Source of the DNA: Nocardia neocaledoniensis
Lineage (GTDB): Bacteria; Actinomycetota; Actinomycetes; Mycobacteriales; Mycobacteriaceae
Assembly: GCF_003182135.1 (NCBI RefSeq)
Contig: NZ_QGTL01000005.1
Location: 1 to 64,000 of the forward strand
Direction of reading: 5' to 3'
Length of the DNA stretch: 64,000 nucleotides
Shown here piece by piece: positions 35,228 to 44,170 of this stretch; the stretch's first letter is position 1; the number at the start of each line of letters is the position of its first letter. A program made the position numbers and the translations under genes. The notes under the pieces were generated by a model. That model did no database searches, had not been told where the DNA came from, and saw only the letters and a program-made list of their open reading frames with translations.

Positions 35228-37408
35228 ATGACAGAGAACATGATTGCCTGGGACCTCGGCGCCGACCGGGTGCTCGTGCTCACCATCGACGACCCGAACC
35301 AGTCGACCAACACCATGACCGAGGCGTTCGCGCGTGACCTCACCGCCACGGTCGACCGGCTCGAAGCCGAGAAGGACACCTTCGCCGGTGTCATCCTCAC
35401 CTCCGGAAAAAACACGTTCTTCGCGGGCGGCGACCTGAACCTGCTGATGAACGCCACCCCGGAGACCGCGCCCGACATCGCGCTCGGCCTCGACACCTAC
35501 AAGGCAGCGTTCCGCCGGCTCGAAACCCTCGGCAAGCCAGTGGTTGCCGCGATCAACGGCACCGCGCTCGGCGGCGGCTTCGAGCTCGCCCTGGCCGCAC
35601 ACCACCGCATCGCGCTCGACGCCAAGGGCAGCCTGCTCGGCCTGCCCGAGGTCACCTTCGGGCTGCTGCCCGGCGCGGGTGGCGTCACCCGGACGGTGCG
35701 ACTGCTCGGCATCACCAACGCGGTGCTCAACGTCGTCGGCCAAGGCCAGCGGATGAAACCGGCGAAGGCGCTGCAGGTCGGCATCATCGGTGAGGTCGCC
35801 GCCACCCGCGAGGAGATGTTCGACAAGGCCCGCGCCTGGATCGCGGCCAATCCCGAAGCGGCGCAGCCGTGGGATGTGAAGGGCTACAAGATCCCCGGCG
35901 GCACCCCGTCGAGTCCGGCGCTGGCGGCCAACCTGCCCGCGTTCCCCGCCAACGTCCGCAAGCAGCTCAAGGGCGCGCCGATGCCCGCACCGATCGCGGT
36001 GCTGGCCACGGCCGTGGAGGGCGCGCAGGTCGACATCGACACCGCGTTCGCGATCGAGACCCGCTACTGCACCCACCTGATCTGCGGCCAGGTCTCGACC
36101 AACATGATCAAGTCCCTGTTCTTCGACCTGGGCACGATCAACAAGGGCGGCAGCCGCCCCGACGGCTTCCCAGTGCGAACGCCGAAGAAGGTGCTCGTGC
36201 TCGGCGCGGGCATGATGGGCGCCGGCATCGCCTATGTGCAGGCCCGCGCAGGCATGCGGGTCGTCTTGAAAGACGTCAGCATCGAGGCCGCCGAGCGCGG
36301 TAAGGACTACTCGCGCAAGCTGCTCGACAAAGCACTGGCCAAGGGCGCGATCACCCAGGACAAGCGCGACGAGATCCTGGGCCGCATCCACCCGACCGCC
36401 GATCCGGCCGACGCCGCCGGCTGCGACTTCGTCGTCGAGGCCGTCTTCGAGGATCCCGGCCTGAAGCAGAAGGTGTTCGGCGAGATCGAGGCACTGGTGA
36501 ACCCGGACGCCCTGCTCGGCTCCAACACCTCCACGCTGCCGATCAGTGACCTCGCCACCGGCGTGCAGCGTAAGCGGGACTTCATCGGTCTGCACTTCTT
36601 CTCGCCGGTGGACAAGATGCCGCTGGTCGAGATCGTCGTCGGAGAGCAGACCAGCGACGAGGCCATCGCCCGCGCCATCGACTACACCCTCGCGATCAAG
36701 AAGACCCCGATCGTGGTGAACGACAGCCGCGGCTTCTTCACCAGCCGGGTCATCGGCCGGTTCATGGACGAGGCGATCGCGCTGGTGGCCGAGGGCGTGC
36801 ATCCGGCCTCGGTTGAGCAGGCCGCCACCCAGGCCGGATACCCGGTCGGCGCGCTGGCGCTGGCCGACGAGATCAACATGAAACTGGCGCAGAAGATCCG
36901 GCGCAGCCTGCGCGAGAACCTGCTCGCCGAGGGCAAGCGCTGGACCGAGTCGAAGGCGTACCCGCTCGTGGACGCCATGGTCGACGACTTCGACCGGCCC
37001 GGTCGGCTCGAGGGCCGCGGTTTCTACGACTACGACGCCGACGGCAAGAAGCTCGGACTGTGGTCCGGACTGGTCGAGAAGTACACCCGCGACGACCACG
37101 GCATCCCGTTCGTGGACATGCAGGAGCGGATGCTGTTCGCCGAATCCCTCGACACCGTGCGCTGTTTCGACGAAGGCGTGCTGCGGACCGTGCCGGACGC
37201 CAATATCGGGTCCATCTTCGGCATCGGCTTCCCGGCCTGGACCGGCGGCGTCGTGCAGTACATCAACCAGTACGAGGGTGGTTCGGCCGGTTTCGTCGCG
37301 CGGGCCGACGAGCTGCGCGCCGCCTACGGTGACCGGTTCGAGGTGCCGGAGTCGTTGCGGGCCAAGGCCACCGCCGGGGAAGGTCCCACAAACTGTGGTG
37401 CCGGCTAG
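35228..37408 (+). CDS. fadB: FadB-type enoyl-CoA hydratase / 3-hydroxyacyl-CoA dehydrogenase
   Basis: 726 aa from the ATG at 35228 (GAGGAAAG upstream). The N-terminal crotonase domain (about 1-190) has FFAGGDLN and GTALGGGFELALAAHHRIA (oxyanion hole) and LPEVTFGLLPGAGG (catalytic Glu region). An NAD-binding Rossmann motif KVLVLGAGMMGAGIAY starts near residue 320, with the 3-hydroxyacyl-CoA dehydrogenase signature FIGLHFFSPVDKMPLVEIV. Tandem C-terminal dimerisation domains follow. It performs steps 2 and 3 of beta-oxidation and probably forms a trifunctional complex with the adjacent thiolase. Confidence 0.93.
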   Translation: MTENMIAWDLGADRVLVLTIDDPNQSTNTMTEAFARDLTATVDRLEAEKDTFAGVILTSGKNTFFAGGDLNLLMNATPETAPDIALGLDTYKAAFRRLETLGKPVVAAINGTALGGGFELALAAHHRIALDAKGSLLGLPEVTFGLLPGAGGVTRTVRLLGITNAVLNVVGQGQRMKPAKALQVGIIGEVAATREEMFDKARAWIAANPEAAQPWDVKGYKIPGGTPSSPALAANLPAFPANVRKQLKGAPMPAPIAVLATAVEGAQVDIDTAFAIETRYCTHLICGQVSTNMIKSLFFDLGTINKGGSRPDGFPVRTPKKVLVLGAGMMGAGIAYVQARAGMRVVLKDVSIEAAERGKDYSRKLLDKALAKGAITQDKRDEILGRIHPTADPADAAGCDFVVEAVFEDPGLKQKVFGEIEALVNPDALLGSNTSTLPISDLATGVQRKRDFIGLHFFSPVDKMPLVEIVVGEQTSDEAIARAIDYTLAIKKTPIVVNDSRGFFTSRVIGRFMDEAIALVAEGVHPASVEQAATQAGYPVGALALADEINMKLAQKIRRSLRENLLAEGKRWTESKAYPLVDAMVDDFDRPGRLEGRGFYDYDADGKKLGLWSGLVEKYTRDDHGIPFVDMQERMLFAESLDTVRCFDEGVLRTVPDANIGSIFGIGFPAWTGGVVQYINQYEGGSAGFVARADELRAAYGDRFEVPESLRAKATAGEGPTNCGAG

Positions 37409-37510
37409 GGCGGCGACGGCTGGACCGCGATGTACGAGATCATGAAGCGCCATCGGCCAGGCGCCAATGCCGACGCAGACACCAGTTGGTCGGTACCGAC
37501 TCTATCGCGT

Positions 37511-37553
37511 TCCCTGCCTCGACGTGCCCACGGCGGGCACGTCGAGGCAGGGA
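37511..37553. terminator. Strong 19-bp hairpin, probable bidirectional terminator
   Basis: TCCCTGCCTCGACGTGCCC (37511-37529) pairs perfectly with its complement (37535-37553) across a 5-nt loop. It lies between the convergent fadB and alpha/beta-hydrolase genes. It has no U tract but a very stable stem. Confidence 0.75.
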
Positions 37554-37650
37554 TTACAGGCGACCGGGGATCTGCCGAGGTCGACTGGTATACGAAGCTG
37601 ATTTCGCACTGGGAACAGGGGCCCGCATACCGGTCTGGTGACCGCGGGAT

Positions 37651-38451
37651 TTATCGACACATAGTCTCATGATTCGTCCTTGAAGCCACGTTGATGGCCT
37701 CTGCCCATTCAGCGGGGCGTTCACTGGCGAGTGCGTGTCCGGAATCCAGTTCGAGGAGCAGGGCATTGGGGATGCCGGACGCGAGTTCGATTGCGTGCGA
37801 AGCTGATACGACCAAATCGTGCGCGCCTGCAATCACTACGGTGGGAACCCTGATATCCGCCAACTCCGACCGAACGTCGACTCGGGTCAGCAAATCGAGT
37901 TGATCGTCGGCTCCTGCTGGTAGTGCAGGCCCGATCGTGTCGACCAGTGCGCCGATCTCACCGTCGGATCTGGTGTCGAGCCATCCGGGGCTCCAGCCGA
38001 GCAAGGTCAGATACGCCGCCAACGACCGGGTATCGCCGGAAGCGGCCAGTCTGCGCCACGTGGCGACGACCAACCGCAGACGCGCATTGGGATGAGCGAA
38101 TCCCGCCGACAAGACCAGACCGGTCACCCGTTGAGGGTGTCGCGTCGCGATCCGCACTGCCACCGCGGCCCCGGTAGAAAACCCGACCACGGTGAACTGT
38201 TCCTGCCCGGCCTGTAGCGCTGCACTCACCAGGCCGTCGGCCAGCCCGTCGAGAGCCAGCGGCGTTGTCGCGCGCGGCGTGCGCCCCGACCCCGGGTAGT
38301 CCACCGCCACGACGGAGTTCGCCTCGGCCAACCTCGGCACGATCGGGCCGAAACTGTCCTCGATGTCGCTGCTGGCCCCGTGGGCGAGCAGGATGCCGGG
38401 GCCGCTTCCGTAGACGGATCCCACGAATTCACTCGTGCTCTGCGTTGTCAT
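37651..38451 (-). CDS. Alpha/beta-hydrolase
   Basis: 266 aa. The nucleophile elbow is GFSTGAA (Ser), the oxyanion region LLAHGASSD, the acid GAHDLVV (Asp) and the catalytic His in SGHALASERP. There is no signal peptide, so it is cytosolic. The family includes esterases and C-C hydrolases; the substrate is unknown. It is divergent from a MerR regulator, with an inverted repeat between them, so it is probably that regulator's target. Confidence 0.85.
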   Translation of the reverse strand: MTTQSTSEFVGSVYGSGPGILLAHGASSDIEDSFGPIVPRLAEANSVVAVDYPGSGRTPRATTPLALDGLADGLVSAALQAGQEQFTVVGFSTGAAVAVRIATRHPQRVTGLVLSAGFAHPNARLRLVVATWRRLAASGDTRSLAAYLTLLGWSPGWLDTRSDGEIGALVDTIGPALPAGADDQLDLLTRVDVRSELADIRVPTVVIAGAHDLVVSASHAIELASGIPNALLLELDSGHALASERPAEWAEAINVASRTNHETMCR

Positions 38452-38466
38452 GGACCCACGCTAAAA

Positions 38467-38484
38467 TCTCACACTGATGTGAGA
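38467..38484. promoter_or_regulatory. MerR-type inverted repeat
   Basis: TCTCACACTGATGTGAGA is a 7-bp perfect inverted repeat with a 4-nt centre, in the 58-nt gap between the divergent hydrolase and MerR genes. That is the expected place for an autoregulatory MerR operator. Confidence 0.65.
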
Positions 38485-38509
38485 GTCAACTCGGAGCGGC
38501 GGAGTCGGA

Positions 38510-38959
38510 ATGCGAATCGGTGAACTGGCGCAACGTACGGGGGTGAGTCATCGGCTGCTTCGTTACTACGAGGAGCAGGGTCTGCTCACGGCGCAGCGAA
38601 CCGGAGGCGGCTTTCGCGAGTACGCCCCGACCGCCCCCGATATCGTCCGCCAGATCCGCGCTCTGCTGGCCGCCGGTCTACCCACCCGGGCAATTCGCGA
38701 CATCCTGCCCTGCGCGCACGGCCCCGCCCCCACCCTCGAACCCCATCCCGACATGCTCGCTCTGCTCCGCACCGAACTGGACTCCCTCGATTCCCGCATC
38801 ACCTGCCTGCAAGAAACCCGCGAAATACTGGCCCGCTACCTGTCCACCACGGAATCCGGCTCGACCACCGTGGACGCGGTTCGCGTGACGTCGCCCGAGA
38901 GTGAAAGCGCCCGCAACGCGCACAACCAGCCGATTCCGCCGAGCACCATGCGTGGATAG
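38510..38959 (+). CDS. MerR-family transcriptional regulator
   Basis: 149 aa. The N-terminal MRIGELAQRTGVSHRLLRYY and GGGFREYAPTAPDIVRQI are the MerR HTH and wing, followed by a coiled-coil dimerisation helix (residues about 80-110). There are no metal-binding cysteines at the usual end, so it is probably a drug or stress-type MerR. Its last 124 nt overlap the convergent membrane-protein gene. It is divergent from the alpha/beta-hydrolase. Confidence 0.88.
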   Translation: MRIGELAQRTGVSHRLLRYYEEQGLLTAQRTGGGFREYAPTAPDIVRQIRALLAAGLPTRAIRDILPCAHGPAPTLEPHPDMLALLRTELDSLDSRITCLQETREILARYLSTTESGSTTVDAVRVTSPESESARNAHNQPIPPSTMRG

Positions 38960-39366
38960 TTCAGCGTGGTCCAGGTGTCGACGAACGACTCCACCCGAGC
39001 AGGTGTCCAGTCCTCGCCTCCGGATTGGAAGATCAGCATCTGGGGGACGAAATAGCCGTAGGACGACAACGAGTAGGCGGCCATGATGCCCGCCGAGGCC
39101 AGCCACCAGCGCCGGAAGGCGACCGGGGTGCGCCACGCCAGATACAGATTGATCAACGACAACAGCGCGACGACCGGAGAGGCGAACGGCCAGAACGCAC
39201 GGCCGGCCTGATGGAAACCGGATTCGTTCATGGCGTCGAGTACCTGGTCCGGGGGCGCGTCGGCCCACAGCGGGATCACGCCGAGCTTCTCGTACCAGCC
39301 CGCCCCGAACTGGATTCCGACGAATATCACCAGCAGCCACAGCGGGACGGCGCGTTTGACAGTCAT
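38836..39366 (-). CDS. Four-helix membrane protein (DUF1772-like)
   Basis: 176 aa with four hydrophobic segments (about 8-25, 62-80, 88-108 and 139-158). Features such as FWPFASPVVALLSLINLYLA and TLNYPRMVLGGIGWL resemble the DUF1772/anthrone-oxygenase-like family, many of whose members are uncharacterised. The 3' end overlaps the MerR gene by 124 nt on the opposite strand. It is divergent from a MarR regulator, with palindromes between them, so MarR control is likely. Confidence 0.6.
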   Translation of the reverse strand: MTVKRAVPLWLLVIFVGIQFGAGWYEKLGVIPLWADAPPDQVLDAMNESGFHQAGRAFWPFASPVVALLSLINLYLAWRTPVAFRRWWLASAGIMAAYSLSSYGYFVPQMLIFQSGGEDWTPARVESFVDTWTTLNYPRMVLGGIGWLCALRALSLSGDVTRTASTVVEPDSVVDR

Positions 39367-39390
39367 TGCCCTGATCTCCTCGACCTCTGT

Positions 39391-39407
39391 ACTCTCTCTT
39401 CGAGAGT
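39391..39407. promoter_or_regulatory. MarR operator candidate
   Basis: ACTCTCTCTTCGAGAGT is a 6-bp inverted repeat with a 5-nt centre. A second, looser one (TCTCTGTTTTAGAGA) follows immediately. Both lie between the divergent membrane-protein and MarR genes. Confidence 0.55.
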
Positions 39408-39435
39408 CTCTCTGTTTTAGAGATATTAGGAAGGG

Positions 39436-39921
39436 ATGTCGCGTATGGCATCAGGGAAGTCCCGGAGTGAGACCCTGAACTCGCTTCAGCTCGCGTTGCG
39501 TGTGCAGGCGACGCGGACCGTGCTGTTCCATTCGGCCGTCGCGCAGCGTGCCGGTATCACCGTCACCGACCTGAGCTGTCTGAACCTGCTCAGCATGGAA
39601 GGCCCGCTGACTCCGGGCGAGCTCGCGCGGCACGTCGGTATCACCCGCGGTGGGGCCGTGACCGCCATGATCGATCGCCTCGAGCGGTCCGGGTACGTCG
39701 CTCGTCGGCGTGATCCAGACGATCGCCGGAGGGTCCTCGTCGAGATCACCGCCAAGGCCGCACAACAGGTTTCGCCGTTGTTCGCCGGACTCGGGCGGGC
39801 GATGCAAGACCAGCTCGCGGGCCGGGACGCCGAAGCGCTGGCGGTCATCCTCGATTTCGTCACCACGTCGACGGACGCCCTGGCTCACGCGACCGACGCA
39901 TTGCGCGACTTCTCCGCTTGA
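39436..39921 (+). CDS. MarR-family transcriptional regulator
   Basis: 161 aa. The winged helix is evident: LTPGELARHVGITRGGAVTA, MIDRLERSGYVARRRDPDDR, RRVLVEIT. The ATG at 39445 may be the true start, because AGGAAGGG is too close to 39436. It is divergent from the DUF1772-like gene, with operator-like repeats in between. The ligand is unknown. Confidence 0.86.
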   Translation: MSRMASGKSRSETLNSLQLALRVQATRTVLFHSAVAQRAGITVTDLSCLNLLSMEGPLTPGELARHVGITRGGAVTAMIDRLERSGYVARRRDPDDRRRVLVEITAKAAQQVSPLFAGLGRAMQDQLAGRDAEALAVILDFVTTSTDALAHATDALRDFSA

Positions 39922-39922
39922 C

Positions 39923-40471
39923 TCAGGCGATCTCGACTCGGGTGTCGTAGTCGTTGCGGGCTGCCGCGATCTCGTTCTGGTGGGTTTCGGTCCAGGTGAC
40001 CAGGGCTTGGATAGTCTCGTGCAAGCTGCCGCCGAGTGGGGTGAGGGCATAGTCGACGCGGGGTGGCACGACCGGGTACACGGTGCGGCGTACCAGGCCG
40101 TCGCGTTCGAGATGGCGCAGGGTGCGGGCGAGCATGCGCTGGCTGATGCCATCGATCTCGCGGCGCAGTTCGGTGAAGCGCAGGGTCCGGCCGGCCAGTA
40201 GCGCGATCGTCAGCAGCGACCATTTGTCGGCGATGCGGTCGAGGATCTGCCGCACGTCGCAATCCTGTCGAGCGTCCCATTGTCTGGCCGTGTAGTCGAC
40301 GGTATCCCCGCAGATACCGAGTGTCTCGAAAGTGCCTCCCCCCGCGGAGCCGGCTATCACCTCGGCCAATTCTGGAATGCGCCCGACGATCCGCAACTGC
40401 ACATCATGCGGCTGGAGCCGTGGCGTATCCAGGTCATCCGCGGACGGGACCTGCGCAGCCGGATCTGGCAA
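39923..40471 (-). CDS. HxlR-family transcriptional regulator
   Basis: 182 aa. Residues about 70-165 are an HxlR winged helix: CDVRQILDRIADKWSLLTIA, LLAGRTLRFTELRREIDGIS, QRMLARTLRHLERDGLVRR. The N-terminal 65 residues are not typical of the family (usually 100-130 aa), so either the annotated start is too early or the protein has an extra segment. The cysteine just before the domain is the redox or aldehyde-sensing position of many HxlR proteins. It is adjacent to a broken lipoprotein hydrolase gene on the other strand. Confidence 0.75.
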   Translation of the reverse strand: MPDPAAQVPSADDLDTPRLQPHDVQLRIVGRIPELAEVIAGSAGGGTFETLGICGDTVDYTARQWDARQDCDVRQILDRIADKWSLLTIALLAGRTLRFTELRREIDGISQRMLARTLRHLERDGLVRRTVYPVVPPRVDYALTPLGGSLHETIQALVTWTETHQNEIAAARNDYDTRVEIA

Positions 40472-40601
40472 CCTGTGGCCTAGCGGGGCTGTGCCCGGTC
40501 GGGCACAGCCCGAATTTCCCGGGTGCGATGAGTCGTCATGCCGCGCCGACTACAAGATCGACTGGAGCACGAGGCACCGGTCGACGACCTATCGAAGGCA
40601 A

Positions 40602-40839
40602 CCGACATGTTCGAACCACTCTGATCGCCCTTGCGACCGCCGCTGCCGTCCTCACCGTCTGTGGGAGTGGCGACGCTGCCGCACCTGAGCAGCCCGTCCC
40701 CGGTCGCACTGCCGGTGTCAACGGCCTGCACATGTACTACGCGGTACACGGTCAGCCGACCGACCAGCCGCAGGTGGTACTGCTGCACGGCGCCGTGTCC
40801 GGTATCAGCACCGACTCCGGCCCCTCTCATAGCTCGTGA
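40602..40839 (+). pseudogene. Truncated, frameshifted alpha/beta-hydrolase lipoprotein gene
   Basis: The sequence ATGTTCGAACC at 40607 would read MFRTTLIALATAAAVLTVCG if one C were restored after ATGTT; as it stands the ATG frame stops after five codons. The shifted frame gives a signal peptide with lipobox LTVC, then AGVNGLHMYYAVHG and QPQVVLLHGAVSGI, the start of an alpha/beta-hydrolase. It then ends at DSGPSHSS, losing the nucleophile and the rest of the fold. It is a decayed gene. Confidence 0.6.
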
Positions 40840-40870
40840 CGCGGCCCTGAGCGTTCGGCCGGAGCTCGGA

Positions 40871-43800
40871 CTAGTACGTGCCGCCACCGTCTCGGACGGG
40901 ACCGTCCGGCATCGAACGCAGGCGCCCCGCAATGCGATCGACGTCGCCGCGTTCACCGGGAGGCAGGGCGGCGCCGACCGACGCGCGCATACGCGTGGCG
41001 GTGTCGAGGAGCCGGGCCGACAGTTCGGGGGAACCTGCCGCAGCGTGGGCGCCGGCGAGGCCTTCCAGCGCCAGGGCGATCGCACGCGGATCGCCGGTGC
41101 GTTCGGCGGCTGCCCGGCCCCGCTCGTGCAGGGCGAGTGCGGCACCGGCGTCGCCGCGCAGTTCGGCGATGAAACCCAGTTCGGCCAGGATGAGGGCGGC
41201 GCCGTTGGCCGCGTCGAAGCCGAGATTCCAGTCCAGCCAGGGGCGCAGCAGTTCCTCGGCGGTATCGAGGTCGCCGCGGCGGCGCGCACTCATCGCCAGC
41301 CCTACCTCTGCGGTTTCCAGCGCCGGCCGGTCGCTGTGCGTCGCGGCCAGGCGGCGGGCCCGTTCATGTAGTTCGTCGGCGCAGTCGAAATCCTGGCGTA
41401 GCAGGGCGATTCGGCCCAGCTGCGACCAGTGCTCCGCAGCCTCGGCCCATAACCGCAACTCCTCGGCGATCTTGACACCGGCACGATAGCGGGCCTCGGC
41501 TTCGCCGTACTCGCCCCGTATCTCGTGCAACCGGCCCAGCACCGCGGTGGCCTGTAACCGGCCCCAGTACTCGTCGCCGAACAATGTCAGGGCGTGCTCG
41601 GCGTCGGCACGGGCCGCATCGAGTTCACCACGCGAACAACGTTGGATCGCACGGACGGTGCGGGCCGCCGCCGTGGTCCAGTTGTCGTCACCGGCGGGGA
41701 TTTCGTGGAGTACCCGATCGATGATCTGCACGGCGTCGTCCATGACACCGAACATCGTGACGGCGTACCCGAGAAACCAACCCGGCCCGGCTCGTTCATC
41801 CGGCGCCAGCTCGTCGAACAACCGCACCGCAGTTCCCGCCTCCACGGCCGTGCCGGCGCCCTCCCCGGCCAGTAACCCCATCGCGGCTCGCCAGACTGCC
41901 AACCGTGCGCGCGGCGAATCGGGCGCCGCAGTCGGCTCGGGGACCGCGAGTGCACGGGTGATCGACCGCCGGGCTTCGCCCAGCCGCCCGCGCAGGAACC
42001 AGTACCAGGTCAGCGCCAACGCCAGCCGCTGCGCTAGCGTGGCATCGCCCGAGTCGATGGCGGTGTCGAGCGCGCGGCGCAGATTGGCGGATTCGGCGTC
42101 CAGCCGGTCCAGCCAGTGCCGCTGTCGTGGCCCGCGCAGGTGGGCGGCGGCCTGCTCGGCGAAGTCGGTGTAATGGGCCGCGTGCGCATACCTCAGCCGC
42201 TCGTATTCGGTCTGATAAGGCTGCGCTGCTGGATATCGGCGCAGTTGTTCTATCCCGTAGGCGCCGACCGATTCGAGCAGGCGATAGCGGGGTTCACCGT
42301 CATGGGTTACCGCGACCAGCGACCGATCCACCAGCCGCGCGAGCAGATCGAGTACCTCTCCGGAGCTCACCCCGGCACCGGCGCACAGCTGTTCGGCGGC
42401 GTCGAGTGTGCATCCGTCGGCGTGGATGGCCAGTCGCCGCAGTACCGCCTGCTCGGCCGCGGTCAGCAACTCCCAGCTCCAGTCGATCATCGCGCGCAGG
42501 GTCTGTTGGCGCGCGGGCGCGTCGCGGCGGCCACCGGTGAGGAGGCCGAATCGGTCGTCGAGCCGTTCGGCGAGGCGCGCTGGTCCGAGCACCCGGACCC
42601 GGGTCGAGGCCAGTTCCAGGGCGAGCGGAAGCCCGTCCATCCGGCGGCACACGGTCGCCACGGCGGCGGCGTTGCCGGCGTCGAGGACGAAGCCCGGCGC
42701 CGTCGCGGCTGCCCGCTCGGCGAAGAGCCGAACCGCGTCCGATCGCAGCACCGCCTCGAGCGGGGCGTCTGCCGCGGGCACAGCGAGCGGCGGCACCTGC
42801 CAGAGGCTTTCGCCGGCGATGCCGAGTGGCTCACGGCTGGTGGCCAGCACGCGCACCGAGGGTGCCCGGTCCAGCAGCAGTCGCACCAGCGCGGCCACGG
42901 CACCGATCACATGCTCGCAGTTGTCCAGCACGATCAGCAGCTCGCGATCGCGTAACGCCCGTACCATCCGGTCTCGCGACGACGCCGCGGGCCGGTAGGG
43001 AGTCGGCGCATCGTCGCGAAGCCCGAGTGCCGCCGCCACGATGTCCGCGAGTCCGTCGACCTCCTCATTCGCCACAGTATGGCCGCCGAGTTCCACCAGC
43101 CAGATGCCGTGGGTGTTCCCGCGTGAGGTCTCGGCCGCCGCAGCGAGTGCGAGCCGAGTCTTGCCGACACCGCCGGGCCCGGTCAACGTCACCAGCCGTT
43201 CGGTGCTCAGCAACGCGCGCACGTGCGCCAGATCCGATCGGCGACCGATGAGGTCCGTGGTCGGCGCGGGCAGATTCGTCCGCGGGGCGGCCTCGGCTGG
43301 AGTACGTGCGGCAGGCAGCGCCGCAGGGTCGGCGCGCAGGATCTGCTCGTGGAGTTCGGCGAGCGCGGGACCCGGCTCGAGGCCGAGTTCGGTATCGAGG
43401 CGGTGACGCACGTCGCGGAAGACGGCGAGGGCCTCGGCGACGCGTCCGGCCCCGTGCAATGCCCGCATCTGGGTCGCGCGCAACCGTTCCCGCAAGGGGT
43501 GCTGCTCGACGAGGCCAGGCAGCGCGGCCGCGAGTGCACCGTATTCGCCCAGCAGTAGCCGAGTCTCGGCCATCTCCTCCTGGACGAGCAGGTGCTGGTC
43601 GTTCAGCCGCGTCACCGTGGGAAGCGCCAGCGGTTCATCGGCGATATCGGCGAAGGCCTCGCCACGCCACTGCGCCAGGGCGTCGGCGAATCCGGCAACC
43701 CGCTGCCGTGGGTCATCAGCTCGGCGCGCCGCTTCGACCGCAGTTAGGAAACTTCCCGAATCCACCGCATCGACCGCGATATCGAGCAGGTAACCCGTCG

Positions 43801-44056
43801 CACGGTGGACCACCATGTCGGATCCCACCGCACCCAGCGCCCGGCGTAGCCGCGAGACCAGGGTCTGCAGCGCACCGTCCGGGTGGGCCGGAACCTGCGT
43901 GCCCCAGATCCCGTCGATCAGCCGGTCGGCCGAGACCACCCTCCCTGGATCGAGCAGCAGGATCGCCAGCAGCGTACGGACCTTCTTCTCCGGAACCGGC
44001 ACCACCGTGCCGTCCGCGGCCCACACGGTCAGCGGACCAAGAACCCCGAAACGCAC
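40871..44056 (-). CDS. SARP/AfsR-type regulator (BTAD-NB-ARC-TPR)
   Basis: 1061 aa from the GTG at 44056 (VRFGVLGPLTVWAADG, the usual SARP opening); the frame is open upstream to 44152 without homology. Order: OmpR-like winged helix (about 1-90, VRTLLAILLLDPGRVVSADR), bacterial transcriptional activation domain (about 95-240), P-loop NB-ARC (GPGGVGKTRLALAAAAE, LLIVLDNCEHVIG) and C-terminal TPR-like repeats. Such proteins activate secondary-metabolism or stress genes after nucleotide binding. It is divergent from the SDR/F420-type/YciI operon with only 114 nt between, so it probably controls that operon. Confidence 0.88.
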   Translation of the reverse strand: MRFGVLGPLTVWAADGTVVPVPEKKVRTLLAILLLDPGRVVSADRLIDGIWGTQVPAHPDGALQTLVSRLRRALGAVGSDMVVHRATGYLLDIAVDAVDSGSFLTAVEAARRADDPRQRVAGFADALAQWRGEAFADIADEPLALPTVTRLNDQHLLVQEEMAETRLLLGEYGALAAALPGLVEQHPLRERLRATQMRALHGAGRVAEALAVFRDVRHRLDTELGLEPGPALAELHEQILRADPAALPAARTPAEAAPRTNLPAPTTDLIGRRSDLAHVRALLSTERLVTLTGPGGVGKTRLALAAAAETSRGNTHGIWLVELGGHTVANEEVDGLADIVAAALGLRDDAPTPYRPAASSRDRMVRALRDRELLIVLDNCEHVIGAVAALVRLLLDRAPSVRVLATSREPLGIAGESLWQVPPLAVPAADAPLEAVLRSDAVRLFAERAAATAPGFVLDAGNAAAVATVCRRMDGLPLALELASTRVRVLGPARLAERLDDRFGLLTGGRRDAPARQQTLRAMIDWSWELLTAAEQAVLRRLAIHADGCTLDAAEQLCAGAGVSSGEVLDLLARLVDRSLVAVTHDGEPRYRLLESVGAYGIEQLRRYPAAQPYQTEYERLRYAHAAHYTDFAEQAAAHLRGPRQRHWLDRLDAESANLRRALDTAIDSGDATLAQRLALALTWYWFLRGRLGEARRSITRALAVPEPTAAPDSPRARLAVWRAAMGLLAGEGAGTAVEAGTAVRLFDELAPDERAGPGWFLGYAVTMFGVMDDAVQIIDRVLHEIPAGDDNWTTAAARTVRAIQRCSRGELDAARADAEHALTLFGDEYWGRLQATAVLGRLHEIRGEYGEAEARYRAGVKIAEELRLWAEAAEHWSQLGRIALLRQDFDCADELHERARRLAATHSDRPALETAEVGLAMSARRRGDLDTAEELLRPWLDWNLGFDAANGAALILAELGFIAELRGDAGAALALHERGRAAAERTGDPRAIALALEGLAGAHAAAGSPELSARLLDTATRMRASVGAALPPGERGDVDRIAGRLRSMPDGPVRDGGGTY

Positions 44057-44170
44057 CGGACCAGCGTAATGGACACCCGCACGCGGACCGAGAGCCGACC
44101 GACAGCGAACCGACAGCACCAGGCCGCACAGTCGTTGGTGTCCACACGGCAACGAACCAGGAGATTCGCA

